Source: Byssochlamys sp. IMV 00236
Taxonomy: Eukaryota > Ascomycota > Eurotiomycetes > Eurotiales > Thermoascaceae
Length of the DNA: 64,000 nucleotides
Direction of reading: 5' to 3'
Assembly: GCA_001931875.2 (NCBI GenBank)
Contig: MSJH02000546.1
Location: 434,001-498,000 of the forward strand
In this document: positions 12,262 through 23,202 of the stretch, in pieces
Numbering within the stretch: the first letter of the stretch is position 1
Layout: each line of letters starts with the position of its first letter
Translations under genes and position numbers: made by a program
The notes under the pieces: generated by a model
What the model was told of the DNA's origin: nothing
Seen by the model: only the letters and a program-made list of their open reading frames with translations
Database searches by the model: none

Positions 12262-13778
12262 ATGTCTCTGTTCGGAGGACAGACCCAACAGCCGCAACAG
12301 AGCGGCGGCCTGTTCGGTGGTTTTGGCTCAAATACGGCTGGAAACCAGCAGCAGCAGAGTGGAGGAGGTCTTTTCGGCTCTACGCAGAATACTCCACAAA
12401 CTGGAGGTGGTCTATTTGGCTCGGCGCAAAATCAGCAGAGTGGTGGAGGATTGTTTGGCTCTACACAGAACAAGCCCAGCGGAGGGCTCTTTGGGAACAC
12501 GCAGAACCAGACCTCTGGTGGTGGTGGCCTGTTTGGCTCGGCTGCGACATCGCAACCGCAACAGAGTGGAGGACTGTTCGGATCGACGACTCAGAACCAG
12601 AGTCAACCGCAGACCGGTGGTCTCTTCGGTTCCACGACCCAGCAGAAACCCCAAGGCAGTCTGTTTGGTGGCTTTGGACAGCAGCAGCAACAGCAGCCTC
12701 AGCAGCAGACCGGTGGATTGTTCGGTGGGTTGGGATCAAACACGCAGCAGCAACAACAGCCTCAGCAGCAGTCGTCATTGTTTGGTGGCTCTTTGATCGC
12801 TGGGCAGCAGCAACAACAACAACCACAGCAGCAGCCCCAGCTCGGCCAGAGCACTCAACAGCAGAACTTGGGATCTAGCTTGTGGTCTCCGGGTCGTGCG
12901 ACTACCGGAGGTGAGTTTGGAGTTATCAGCGTTGAGGCATCAAGTTGTTAATATAGCAAATAGTTCATCGAACGGTGCCTATGCAGATGATGATCGTCAA
13001 AGACAAATGGGAACCCGTCAACCGGACGTCTCCTTTCCGGACATATCTCTACAACAACGTCGGTGAAGATTCCGCACCGTTCTTCCAGCCAGGACCCGAT
13101 GATGATGAGTCGAAATGGGAAGAAGCGCTACGCCAGCGTCCCAACGCGGGCTATGTTCCAGTTCTGGTGAAAGGATTCTGGGAGATTGGCAAGCGGGCGC
13201 AGAGGCAGAAAGACTTCCTGACTATCATGCAGACTCGTCTGCACGAAATCAACAACTGCCTCACCGACTTGCTCTCGAGGCATGACTTGAAGATCTCAGT
13301 CAAGATTGCGGACTGCCGTCGAAAACACATCGTGTTGAGCCAGCGATGCCTCTCCCTGGCGGCCAAGACGCAGGTGCTGCGAAACCGTGGTTATGCCATG
13401 GATGACGCAGAGGAGGAGCTGAAGAAGAAGCTGACGCAACTGGAACGTGCTGTCTTTGACCCATCGCTCAACGGACGCGCCGAGGAGATCTGGGCGAGAA
13501 TGCTCGCCATCCGCGAGCGTTCAAAGCTGCTACAGTTGGAAATTGAAAAGGCTGGACCAGCTGCAGCCGAGGAAGCAGATGACGGACTGGATGAGTCTGT
13601 AGTGAAGACTGCCAAGAAGGTGCGCTCCCTTATAATCCCATTGAACATCTTTACAGCGTAAACTAATAATGTGTTCCAGATTCTCGAGGACTACGCATCT
13701 CAGATCCAGCACCTGCACAAGGAGTTAGAGGCGGTGAAGAAAGACTTTGAAGAGGTCCAAAACTCGAATGGTAACTGA
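12262..13778 (+). CDS. FG nucleoporin, Nup57/Nup54 family
   Basis: Three exons, 12262-12910, 12964-13619 and 13680-13778, encode 467 residues. Residues 1 to about 215 are a Q- and G-rich phenylalanine-glycine region with roughly fifteen GLFG-type repeats (SGGLFGS and variants). After the first intron the protein continues VHRTVPMQMMIVKDKWEP, then the conserved Nup54 core with FRTYLYNNV and VLVKGFWEIGKRAQRQ and long coiled-coil segments to the C-terminus. Nup57/Nup54 joins Nsp1/Nup62 and Nup49/Nup58 in the central-channel complex of the nuclear pore, where the FG repeats form the permeability barrier and bind importins. The repeat region is also open in other frames, which are shadows. An AATG|GTAACT near the stop could be a splice donor, but the in-frame TGA is the simpler end. 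Confidence 0.92.
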
Positions 13779-14468
13779 ACCCATGCAGGAGTAAAGTTCT
13801 TCGGTTTAAGCTACCTTTGGTGATAATGGCGGAACGCATTTCTTTTCGTTTTCAGCTCTCTAAATTATTTTCTTATGCATGATTCGAGATTCGAGCAACA
13901 TCTGGTCTTGGTCCAAGGTAGCTACGTCTGATGTTCTTTCGGGAGACGGCGTTATACGGGAAGACGGGTCCTTTTCTACATGACAAGCTGTTTTTGTTTG
14001 GAATCTGTTTTTGTGGTAGCATAAAAAGCAGCCTGGTCGTCGCTGGTCTCGTCTTGGTCTTGTTTCTTTTCTTTTTCAAAGTTTTTCTTCTTATATCCGT
14101 TTTCTACCTTTCCCCTAATATCAAGGATCAAGAATGTACAATACCAATACATCTATGTATGCCGTGTTCTTTTCCCACACGACATATCTAAGAGAGAACA
14201 AAAAATAAAACAGACAAGACAGACAGACAGACGAGACAATATCCAAAGCCACCTCATGATAATCAAAAGAGGAAACTTATTTTGCCATCATCTTTCCAGA
14301 CTCCATCAATGCATTCGTCCCATGATGAATGACGTAGGGAAGGTGAAGTGAGGTGAGGTGAGAGTTATGCCATGTCCATATCCCATATCGCATACATAAC
14401 CGATCAGATTCCGAAAACCAGCATTATGCGTAACGAAAGGAGAAGGACATATTCGGCATAGACTAAAT
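13779..14468. other. convergent 3' intergenic region
   Basis: 690 bases between the 3' ends of the nucleoporin and Tom5 genes. It contains short GACA repeats near 14215 and GGTGA repeats near 14350. No coding sequence is seen. Confidence 0.5.
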
Positions 14469-14993
14469 TTACAAGAACTTCTTGACGAAGTCGACGGCGA
14501 AGGGAGCTATAGTGTTTGTGAAACGAGTTCGTTAGTTTTCGCTTTCCCGGAAGAAAGAAAGAAAGAAGGACATGATCGAAATGCAACGGTATGGAAAGAG
14601 CAATGGGACTTACAGAGGTAAAGGAGGATACCGGCGACGATGGCAGAGTTGACGGTCTGTTGGGCTTCGAACTCTCCGGCCTGTGAGGTGTAGATGTATT
14701 AGAATTGGGGATTTTTGTAATTATCTTTGCGTTATTGTTTGAGTTTTGTGGTTGATGCAGCAGCGGATGGAAGGATGGAGTTGGGGTGCTGAGAGGGTTA
14801 CATACGCGGATCTCCTCCTTAGAGAGCTGTGGTTCCTGGCCTGTTATGATTTATTTGAGTCAGTGATATTGGTTTGAAAGAGTGATGTTTCGGTAAGAGA
14901 GCAAGGGTCATGATTCAAAGTTGTATGTAGTATTACTGAAAAGGATGGTGATTGGGAATGTGTAAGAAGGTTGAACGTACCTGGCATGAACAT
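14469..14993 (-). CDS. tom5: Tom5, small subunit of the mitochondrial TOM complex
   Basis: Four tiny exons, 14981-14993, 14806-14840, 14614-14680 and 14469-14506, encode only 50 residues, so no single frame reveals the gene. The product begins MFMPGQEPQLSKEEIR, has an acidic stretch AGEFEAQQTVN, then one membrane segment SAIVAGILLYLSPFAVDFV and the short tail KKFL. This matches the fungal Tom5 pattern: an acidic cytosolic N-terminus and a single C-terminal tail anchor in the outer mitochondrial membrane. Tom5 passes presequence proteins from the receptors to the Tom40 pore and stabilises the complex. All three introns have GT...AG borders and all joins keep the frame. It is divergent from IWS1. 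Confidence 0.85.
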
Positions 14994-15541
14994 TTTGGCG
15001 GCTTTATGTGGTTCTTGTAACAAAGAAGTAAGGTATGATTATACACGAGTCGTGCGAGTCCAACACTGTGTAGCGTTGTTGAATGGGATATGTATTAATA
15101 TATCTCGAGAGCTAAGTTATCGCTGCCCGGACTTTCTCGAAAGCTTTCACCAGCCGGACGCACAGGCCAACTGCGTCTTTGCCTGGGGCCCGAATTTATT
15201 TGAGCCGCAACGTCGTCCCCTTTCAAACCAGCCACCCCGCGAGAAGTCGTGCAACGGAGCTTGACTTCTCTATTCATCATCTTCTCATATTTTGTGGGCT
15301 GATCAGCAGTCAGCAGCAACAGATTTTACAGTGTTCACATATACTAGTCAAGGCTTGGTGATTTCTGGTCACTTTATCTGCTGTCGTTTTCAGGCGGCAT
15401 TGCGCGAAAGTCTCGGGAAGCGCGCCTCGGAGAATAACGTCTTTTTATTCACATCAGCAACAATCTCGAGTCGCGTCTTGCCCATTTCGACTTTACGTTT
15501 CCCCCATTTAGAGAAGTGGTTGGAGATACAAAGCTGTGATA
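14994..15541. promoter_or_regulatory. bidirectional promoter, tom5 / iws1
   Basis: 548 bases between two divergent starts. It should carry both promoters. No gene or strong motif is seen. Confidence 0.4.
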
Positions 15542-17018
15542 ATGTCTGCTACACCGGAAGATCGTCCCGGCTCGCCGGTTGCTGAGGAGAACAACCACCA
15601 CGAAGAGAACGGTCATGAAGAGAACGGCCATGAAGATGCGGAAGCGACAAATATTGAGAATGAAGAGCAGGAGAATGATAACGCTGCTGCCGATCTGTTG
15701 TCCGATGACGAGTCGGTGTTGTCGGAAGTCGATGAAGCGCAGTTCGAAGACTTCGATCCCGACAATGTCGCTATCGAAGAGCGCCCTGCTCTGGCGATTG
15801 ATGAGGAGAACTTGAAGCTCATCGGTCGCCACAAGCGCAAGCGAGATGGCGAGGACGGAGAGAGACCCAAGAGAAAGGAGGGTCGGAGAAAGAAGCGACG
15901 AGACGACGAGGAGGTCGGCGGAGAGGAAGCGGAGGGAAAGGGTCGCAGGAGAAGGGATGGTGACCGCAGGAGGAGAAAGGAGGCCACTCCAGAAGACGAG
16001 GAGCACTTGGATCCCGCTACGAGTGAGTTTCTCTAGTATTACTGGGATTGGGGTCAACGGTTACTGATGGACGCTGAACAGGACGCCGCCGAGCCCTCGA
16101 CCGTGCTATGGACGAGGCACTGAAGAAGCCAACTAAGAGAAGAGCTCGCAAAGCGGATGGCATTGTAAGTGCTTGCGAGATTGACTTGTGTAGTCGGAGG
16201 GTGCTAATAAGTCTCTGCAGGACCTGGAACAGATGGCCGATGCTGAGATCGAGGATGTCCGCAAGCGCATGACACAGGCAGCCCAGCTGGACGCCGTTAA
16301 CCGCCGGGAGGGTAAGCCTGCGATGCACAAGCTCAGGATGCTCCCGGAAGTGGTGTCGCTCCTGAACCGCAATCAATATGTCAACAGTCTGGTTGACCCC
16401 GAGATCAACCTTCTCGAGGCGGTAAAGTTCTTCCTGGAGCCTCTGGACGACGGATCGCTGCCAGCATACAATATTCAGCGCGACCTCATGAACGCGCTGG
16501 CGAAGCTGCCTATCAACAAGGAAGCTCTGATCGCCAGTGGTATTGGCAAGGTCATTGTCTTTTACACCAAGAGCAAGAGACCAGAACCGGGCATCAAGCG
16601 CCAGGCGGAACGTCTGCTGGCGGAGTGGACTCGCCCGATCCTGCAGCGGAGCGATGACTACTCGAAGCGTGTGTACCAGGAGGCGGACTTTGATCCTACG
16701 TATGTTCTTCACTTATTCTTCTTTCTCTCCGTCATTCGTCGAGCATACACTAACGACTACTACAGGAAGCTGGCAATGCGCCCGCAGGTGCTCAATGCGC
16801 AGGCCACGGCGGCGGAAGCACGTGCCCGCGAGCTCCTTCCGCCGCGCTTGGCGAACCGCGCGCGGGTGGACCAGACTCATACGTCGTACACGGTCGTGCC
16901 ACGCTCGACCGTTGTGCAGGAGAGCAAGTTTGCCCGTCCGCTGGGTGCAAGCGGAGAGGATCGTTTCCGCCGTATGAAGGCGCGGCAGATTGCGGCTCAG
17001 AAGGGATCCCGGAGATAG
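15542..17018 (+). CDS. iws1: transcription elongation factor Iws1/Spn1
   Basis: Four exons, 15542-16022, 16082-16164, 16221-16699 and 16766-17018, encode 431 residues. The start at 15542 was preferred over an ATG two codons upstream because homologues begin MS. The first 160 residues are highly charged: acidic, then a K/R/E-rich segment with RRKKRRDDEE. The conserved core, about residues 220-350, holds MHKLRMLPEVVSLLNRNQYV and the TFIIS N-terminal (LW) fold with LEAVKFFLEPLDDGSLPAYN, as in yeast Spn1. The C-terminus has FDPTKLAMRPQVLNAQAT and the conserved basic end. Iws1 binds Spt6 and RNA polymerase II in the nucleus and links elongation to chromatin and mRNA processing. The gene is essential in yeast. 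Confidence 0.93.
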
Positions 17019-17793
17019 AGCATGGCCGTCTTGCTCTGTCCGTCTCTTCGCCCTCTATCTACTCTATATCATTCACAAACACTGGGGCCTATGGGATAGA
17101 ATCCACCTGGCACCTGTCTGCGATGAACTGGGGTTACTTTAATCTTTCTGCGATGTGGACCCGCATGGGTCTCGTTCTGGGGCATTTCCGGTGGCGTCTA
17201 CGGGTCATGGAGTCTGGTTGTTTCTATTCTCGTCCATGCTTGCATTTGTGTATGAGTATGTTCATCCCGCTGCAGTAACGAGGGAGCTTCTTTCTGGCGG
17301 TGTTTGCAGATGAGCTGTTCTGTTTCATTTACTTCGAGAAGCATCACGAAATCAGGGAAATCCCATAGAAAAAAAAGCATCTATGACGTAGTTAGTTCTT
17401 CTCTAGCGACTTTTCCTGCATGTTTCTGCCCCTGCAAGGTCTCGGAGATATCTTGGATGTTAATTACTCTGAACATACCATATTATTATGGTATTATGGT
17501 AATCTCTACTCCAGCCCCTCAGAGGAGAAGGCATTTCCCCTCATGATTACTTTCCCCTCACGACGGGAATCGGGCCAGTCAGGATCGCACGAAAAGCAGA
17601 CGGAATGGAAGGAGGACGGCTGAGTCAGCCGACGTCATGGGACTGGCCCGAGTTTTCTCCAGGCTCTGCAGGCTATCGGACGTCGCCTTTTGCAATTTCT
17701 ATTATTTAATTAGTCTTCTTAAACTAGTTACTTATTTATTTGCTGGCTTATCTAATAATCTCATTATCGACCTCTTCGGCGAGACAAGGAGAA

Positions 17794-17859
<66 letters not shown>

Positions 17860-18487
17860 CTGCTGCTTTCTCGGGCGGTCGGTACGGCTGAATACGCGGA
17901 GGAAACCGCAATGCTCGACGTGGCGTGGGCCGGGAGTAAAAATGACGGTAACGAAGGCGTACCAGACTGCCCTGTCTGCTTCTCCAAATCCCGAGAAAAG
18001 GCCACTTCCGCCAGTCAACGTCACGGGGCGGCGTTTGACCGCAAGCAGCTTCCCGCTTCCGGCTTCCCCGTACAATAACAGATAATAAATATAATCCTGA
18101 CCTCACCCCCTCGTCACCGTCAGTGCTGAGTATTTCCTTATGTCCAATTGATCCAGATTGCAGATTATTCCTGCTCTCATCTCGAGTGTCGCTATCACAA
18201 GAAACCGACAAGCTGTTCGTTTGCTGTGTGGTTGCGCTGAAAAGACCGCCGCAGATAGTTAAAGCAGACACCGTGTGTTGATTATTACTTACGGGGAGGA
18301 AACGACCAAACGCCAGTGGATCCACACCCGGTGACGACGTGATTGATATATTATATATCTATCGACCCGACCCGCACTGCCAGAGAAAACTACCATCGCT
18401 TGTGCGAATTCAACTTCCCATTCGCAATAGAACTAGCGGACATTTGCAACAACAAACAACTATCAGAGAAGCAACACAACCGCCACC
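17019..18487. other. intergenic with a microsatellite
   Basis: About 1.5 kb between IWS1 and the HIG1-domain gene, with the 3' region of the first and the promoter and leader of the second. Apart from the AAT/TAA microsatellite listed separately, nothing with coding character was seen. Confidence 0.5.
17795..17858. repeat. (TAA)n microsatellite
   Basis: About 21 uninterrupted copies of a TAA trinucleotide over 64 bases. It creates long poly-leucine, poly-isoleucine and poly-tyrosine frames on both strands that are artefacts. It is a likely length-variable marker. Confidence 0.98.
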
Positions 18488-19426
18488 ATGAAGATCTTGA
18501 CCAAGGAAGAAGAAGAAGCCCACTACAGGTAAGCAGTGCACCGCGCAGCCCTTTGTCTTGGCGAGACATTCTTCATTTTGGCCAGTCGTAGAACAAATTG
18601 GCTGCAGATTCGATTGACAGTGGAAAGCGGGAATAGCTAACATGATGGGCATTGCAGGGCCGTCCTGAAAGGTGGTACCATCGGAACTATCGCCGGTCTG
18701 GTCGGCGGTTGGGCTGGTGTTCTGGCTGCTTCACGACGATACCCCTCCTTCCGTCAGCTCACCATTCCCCTGAGGGCTTTCTTGGTGACCTCATCCGGTA
18801 CCTTCTGCGGTATCATCGCCGCCGACCATTCCTCGCGTCGCTTCGAGGCCGAGCGTAATGTGAACCAGACCTACCTTGAGAACCGAGAAGAGCGTCTCCG
18901 TCGCGAGGAACTGGCCAAAATGAGCTTCTCTGAACGCGCCCTTGCCTGGGCCCACGAGGAGAAGTACAAGATTATCGGTGCCTCTTGGATTCTGAGTATT
19001 GTCGGCTCCTTCGCTCTGGTCAACCGGAACCCCTACCTCACCGGCCAGCAGAAGATCGTTCAGGCTCGTGTGTACGCCCAAGGTCTGACGCTTGCCGTCA
19101 TGTGTGCCACTGCTGCTTTCGAGATTCACGACCAGCGCAAGGGAGAGGGTCTCCTGGATGCCGCCCGCAAGAAGGGAAATGTGCCAGCCCCTGAGCACCA
19201 CGAGCGCTACGAAGGTGAGGATCTGTGGAAGGACATGGTCGCCGCTGAGGAGCAGCGTATGAGGCAGCGCAACCAGAAGATCCGCGAGAGCGAAGAGAAG
19301 GAGCGTCGCTCTCAGTCGGAGCAGAAGTCGCAGGCCAAGAACGAGAAGAAGGAAGAGAAGGAGGACAAGGAGGAAAAGAAGGAAGAGAAGGAGGAGAAGG
19401 AGGACAAGGAGGAGAAGAAGGAGTAA
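18488..19426 (+). CDS. HIG1-domain respiratory supercomplex factor, Rcf2-like
   Basis: Two exons, 18488-18528 and 18658-19426, encode 269 residues. The start MKILTKEEEEAHYR lies in a CCACCATGA context and matches the yeast Rcf2 N-terminus. It is followed by a glycine-rich hydrophobic segment (GGTIGTIAGLVGGWAGVLAA) and a second one (FLVTSSGTFCGIIAADH). The HIG1 domain, about residues 125-190, contains YKIIGASWILSIVGSFALV and QKIVQARVYAQGLTLAVMC. Rcf2 acts in the inner mitochondrial membrane on cytochrome c oxidase assembly and respiratory supercomplexes. The last 50 residues are an almost pure K/E/D repeat, a lineage-specific extension likely to be disordered. Confidence 0.88.
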
Positions 19427-20979
19427 ACGGGGACTTCTGCTGATCCTGAAACTGTCTTCCGGCGACTAGTTGTTCAACAATGATGGTAGCTCAGTCATCT
19501 ACAGTGACTATGCTTCCACTCTGCGCTCTGTTAGTGGCAACCCAGCGAGTTTTGAGATCCGACTCATGGGACGCTCTATAGCAGCGACATGGACTTCGCC
19601 AACACGGATACCGCGATAGAAGCATCGCTATCGAAGTATCCAGCTCTGCCACACACATCATCCTCCGTCTTGCATGATACTAACGATCGGGGTCATCCGA
19701 TTCGACTCAGCACCTCACCTCAACTCTCTTGTCTTTCTGCTGGTTACGTTGTACATTATTCTAACTTGAAAAGCGACGAGCGGGCTGTTTTCATTTTCTA
19801 CCTATATTTATCCATTTCCCTGGATACTACGACTCTACTGGGTTGGCTCTTTGTTCAAGATTTTGTCATCTGGTAATGCATCAATACGATAGACAAATAA
19901 ATTCATCGATAGACTGTTTCTATCTCATCTCTCAATACACAATTTGTCCATAGATCCGATGATGTCATGACTTTGACCCGGGGTTCCGGGCCTAGATTCC
20001 AGTCCGCCTCATAAAAGCTTATTATTACCTCGAATGATGGTACTACAGCACGTGATATAGAGTCACTTTCTATTCTTTTATTCGGGACCGTATAACTATT
20101 GCTTTTCGTTTCTTTAAAGCAATTGCACTTAGCGCTTCTACGTCCAGCTAACTAATAACTCCAATTATTGTGAAACCACCCAGGGGCCAGTCTAGTTGTA
20201 CATTACCAAAGTTGTATATAACACGATTAGCTGCATCTCGTGTATGAGACGATATTAGCAACATACAGCGATGACAAATATTACCCCTAATGAGCTGGCA
20301 ACCCCCGTAGTCTCATCAGGTCGATTTCCGAAATATACTACTAAACTGCTTGCCATCCCACTTTTCCGACCAATCAACTATCTGATATCAGATAGCTGAT
20401 GTCGCTGACCTCTCGTTGGAGATTTCTAATGTGATTCTTCTAACGCGAGTTTTTCTTTCCTGTTATGTCTTCTTGCAACTCACTATCATCCCCAGAACGC
20501 ATATTACTTCTCCTCCGAGGTCCTGTTCGATGGCATTTGTAATATTTTAGCTGGGGAAGCTTATATCTGTTACTGCCCAGGTTCCTTCCTAGCTACTTAT
20601 GCTATCTACTTTTGTTAGGCAAGGTTCAAAAAGGAATGTTACCTTGTTCCTCAACGGTGAGCAAGTCCGTTAGGTCTTGTACAGTAACTAGGTACTTAGG
20701 CAGCCAATACTAACTACCTGCTTATTACAGTTTGTCGGGTAAGACTCTTATTGACCATAGTAGATAGTAACGAATGTGAGAATTGAGTGCGAAGAACTAA
20801 ATACATCTGTAGAGCGAAAATGAGCGTCCTTATATATCCTTCCGTCCTTGGTATATCCTTCCGCTAGTATATTGATAACCTCATGTCAATAATGAATTGG
20901 AAGAATCGACGACATAAGGCAAATGTTTTCTGGTCGATCGCCACTAAACGAATATTTATGCACTGCTTATGTCTTCCGG
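19427..20979. other. convergent intergenic region, AT-rich
   Basis: About 1.55 kb between the 3' ends of the Rcf2-like gene and the secreted-protein gene. It contains an 18-base perfect palindrome at 20378-20395 and no convincing gene. Confidence 0.5.
20378..20395. repeat. 18-base perfect palindrome
   Basis: CTATCTGATATCAGATAG is self-complementary over its whole length and contains two overlapping GATA cores. It lies about 950 bases from the stop of either flanking gene, so it is not an obvious promoter element. Confidence 0.7.
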
Positions 20980-21780
20980 TCACAAGCATCTTGCGCAACG
21001 GACATGCCAGCCTTTGAACGAGTAAGTTGTTCTGGTCTTACAATCACCGAGCGTGCCGGGTTTGATGGTGAACTTTCGTTCATTTCCTTTGGAGCATCCA
21101 TGGTGTGGCCATATGCCCATTTCCAAGTAGTCTGTATCGTCGGTATTCTCAAACTGCACACTCGCAAAGGCTGAAGCATAAGTGTGGCAGGTTCCGTCAA
21201 AGGATGCCTCCGAGTTAACATTTCCGCAGCCTGGATAGTCGTCTAAGTAAGCCCAGTAATGCAGCGAACCCGACCTAGGCTCATTGTTTCCTCTTCTGGC
21301 GATCTTTGACCTGGCACTTGGGGATGAATCCATTCCACTGGTGTGATTCGAAAGACCTGTGCTAGCAGGTCGCGTGCCAACAGCGGCTAGGCCACTTGCA
21401 CCTTGCTCTTCCAGCCACTCGTGCGTCGTGGAGTTGCTGGAAATCGCACTGTCATGATTCTCATCGGGTTCAATTGTCGACTCCGCAGCCACGTCCATGC
21501 GATCAGTCACGGCAATGATACAATCAAAGAGCTCTTGGTCTTGACCATGAAAATCGATCTCTCGCCGCTCAGCCGGCACAACCACTGTGGTGCCACCCTC
21601 GTCGACGTAGAGATTATACTCAACGCCTGTCCTTTTCACACAATCCAAGAATGTCTGTGACACCTGACTGTCTAGCTGACTGGTTTGATATACTGTGACA
21701 TTGCCCACGGTCTGTGATGCCGTCACCAACAGAGGTATACACGACAGTGCTAGCGTAATGATTGCAGGCAGAAACTTCAT
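20980..21780 (-). CDS. secreted cysteine-rich proprotein, function unknown
   Basis: A single-exon frame of 266 residues. The ATG at 21780 gives a clear signal peptide, MKFLPAIITLALSCIPLLVTA. Residues 22-160 form a pro-like segment with two cysteines and potential N-glycosylation sites at about N27, N116 and N145. The dibasic site ARR-G at 161-164 suits Kex2 cleavage and would release a 103-residue C-terminal domain with six cysteines (185, 198, 229, 247, 262, 265), compatible with three disulfides. That domain is rich in aromatic residues and includes MGIWPHHGCSKGNERKF. I do not recognise the family. Pre-pro organisation and even cysteine number are common in fungal secreted effectors, pheromone-like or antimicrobial proteins, but none of these roles is shown here. 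Confidence 0.8.
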   Translation of the reverse strand: MKFLPAIITLALSCIPLLVTASQTVGNVTVYQTSQLDSQVSQTFLDCVKRTGVEYNLYVDEGGTTVVVPAERREIDFHGQDQELFDCIIAVTDRMDVAAESTIEPDENHDSAISSNSTTHEWLEEQGASGLAAVGTRPASTGLSNHTSGMDSSPSARSKIARRGNNEPRSGSLHYWAYLDDYPGCGNVNSEASFDGTCHTYASAFASVQFENTDDTDYLEMGIWPHHGCSKGNERKFTIKPGTLGDCKTRTTYSFKGWHVRCARCL

Positions 21781-23202
21781 ATTGTATATGCTTGACAAGT
21801 GAGAACAATGGATAATATGTATAATGGACCTGAGAGACTTGATGTTGTATACAATAAAGAAAGAAATTGTCTGTAGAGAGACATGAAGTGTGCTGCTTCT
21901 GGTCCCCTTAAGTACCACGATCCAGTCGTATTCTTTTTTTAGGTGACCTGGAGGAGCATCACATAGTAGAGGAGGTTGACCAAATCCTTCTACTTGCTAA
22001 CTTCATGGTATTTTCCTCTAGCGGGTAGCTAAAAGGGGAAATTCGGGGGCGGTTTTATCTCTCCCTTGCAAGCGGCACCATCAGGCTGAGTTGATAACCA
22101 GTTGGGTGGCAGATCTCAACGGAGCGCCTGCAAGAATACATGCGGTACCTGCCTGCAACCGAAAACCTGGACTGCAGCTAGAAGTTGCATTCACGGCGCC
22201 TTCCCGATGCACTGATCGAATGAGGATCAAAGGCGCGTGTTGGTTGTTGTTAGAGATCCAGGCAGACCAACTAGGAGTTCTCTCCTTTTTGGTCGACTGG
22301 CAGAAAGCCATCAGTTAGTTATCAAGGCTGATGACCAAAATCGACAACTACTAGCTTGAGGATCGGCCACCGTGCATGCAGGGCCAGCGCCAAACTGTGG
22401 CTGATTGAATCTTTTCAACCGAAAGATATAACAACATCGACGGCGAGGTATGATGTTGGCGAAGGAGTCTCCATATTCCTCACTCAGCTTTCCGCCGTAA
22501 GCTGGTGGAATAATAGAAACCTCATTGCCAATGTGAGGCATCGACAAAAAAGATCCACAACGGATTACAACCGATCGATAGGGGCAGCTGGAGGGCGAAA
22601 GATTCCATGAGGCCTCGGTATAGATGTGTCGAACAACAGTCGCCGGTCCAGTGTTGGGGGCGATATCCGCTAAGTACCTACTATGACTTGTTCTCTTCTG
22701 ACGCCCCACAGGAAGAAGGTCCTAAATGAGACTCACCAGGATCCTTTCAGTTCGGGCGATCCGGCTCAAAATCCGGAAGACAATGACTGAGACTTGAACC
22801 ATTCTTCAGTCGGAAGACTCCGTAATAACTGAGACAGTGCAAGGGTTATTCATATGCCGCAGCTTAGCGTTACGTAGGAAGTTTCCTAATTACTTCCAAC
22901 ATATACCGCCTTCGGGTACTTACTTAGTGCTTATATCTGATGTTTGCTAAAACATCGCAGTTGCTTCAGCCGTAACAAGTGAGCTTGATAGAGAACTTAG
23001 CGGGGCAGCTTTGACTGCAGGATAAAGATTTAGGGAACAACACGTAGATCAGAACAACAAATCGAGAGATGATGATGATGATGATGAGGAGGAAATGGCT
23101 TTTGACCTATAGTCTGTTCTGGAATTCTAGGAATCTTTGAATTGCCTTCGTTTGCCATTAAGGACTTACACGAAGTTAAAGGTATATGACAAATGACAAC
23201 AT
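21781..23202. other. intergenic, promoter of the secreted-protein gene
   Basis: About 1.4 kb between the start of the secreted-protein gene and the 3' end of the WD40 gene. A short (GAT)n run occurs near 23066-23087. No supported gene was found. Confidence 0.45.

Noticed and set aside
12147..12878. Alternative frames over the nucleoporin repeats on both strands
   Set aside because: They follow from CAG/GGN repeat periodicity; the FG frame alone continues into the conserved Nup54 core.
17732..18325. Long frames with poly-leucine, poly-isoleucine or poly-tyrosine
   Set aside because: They are produced by the TAA microsatellite at 17795-17858 and have no other protein-like content.
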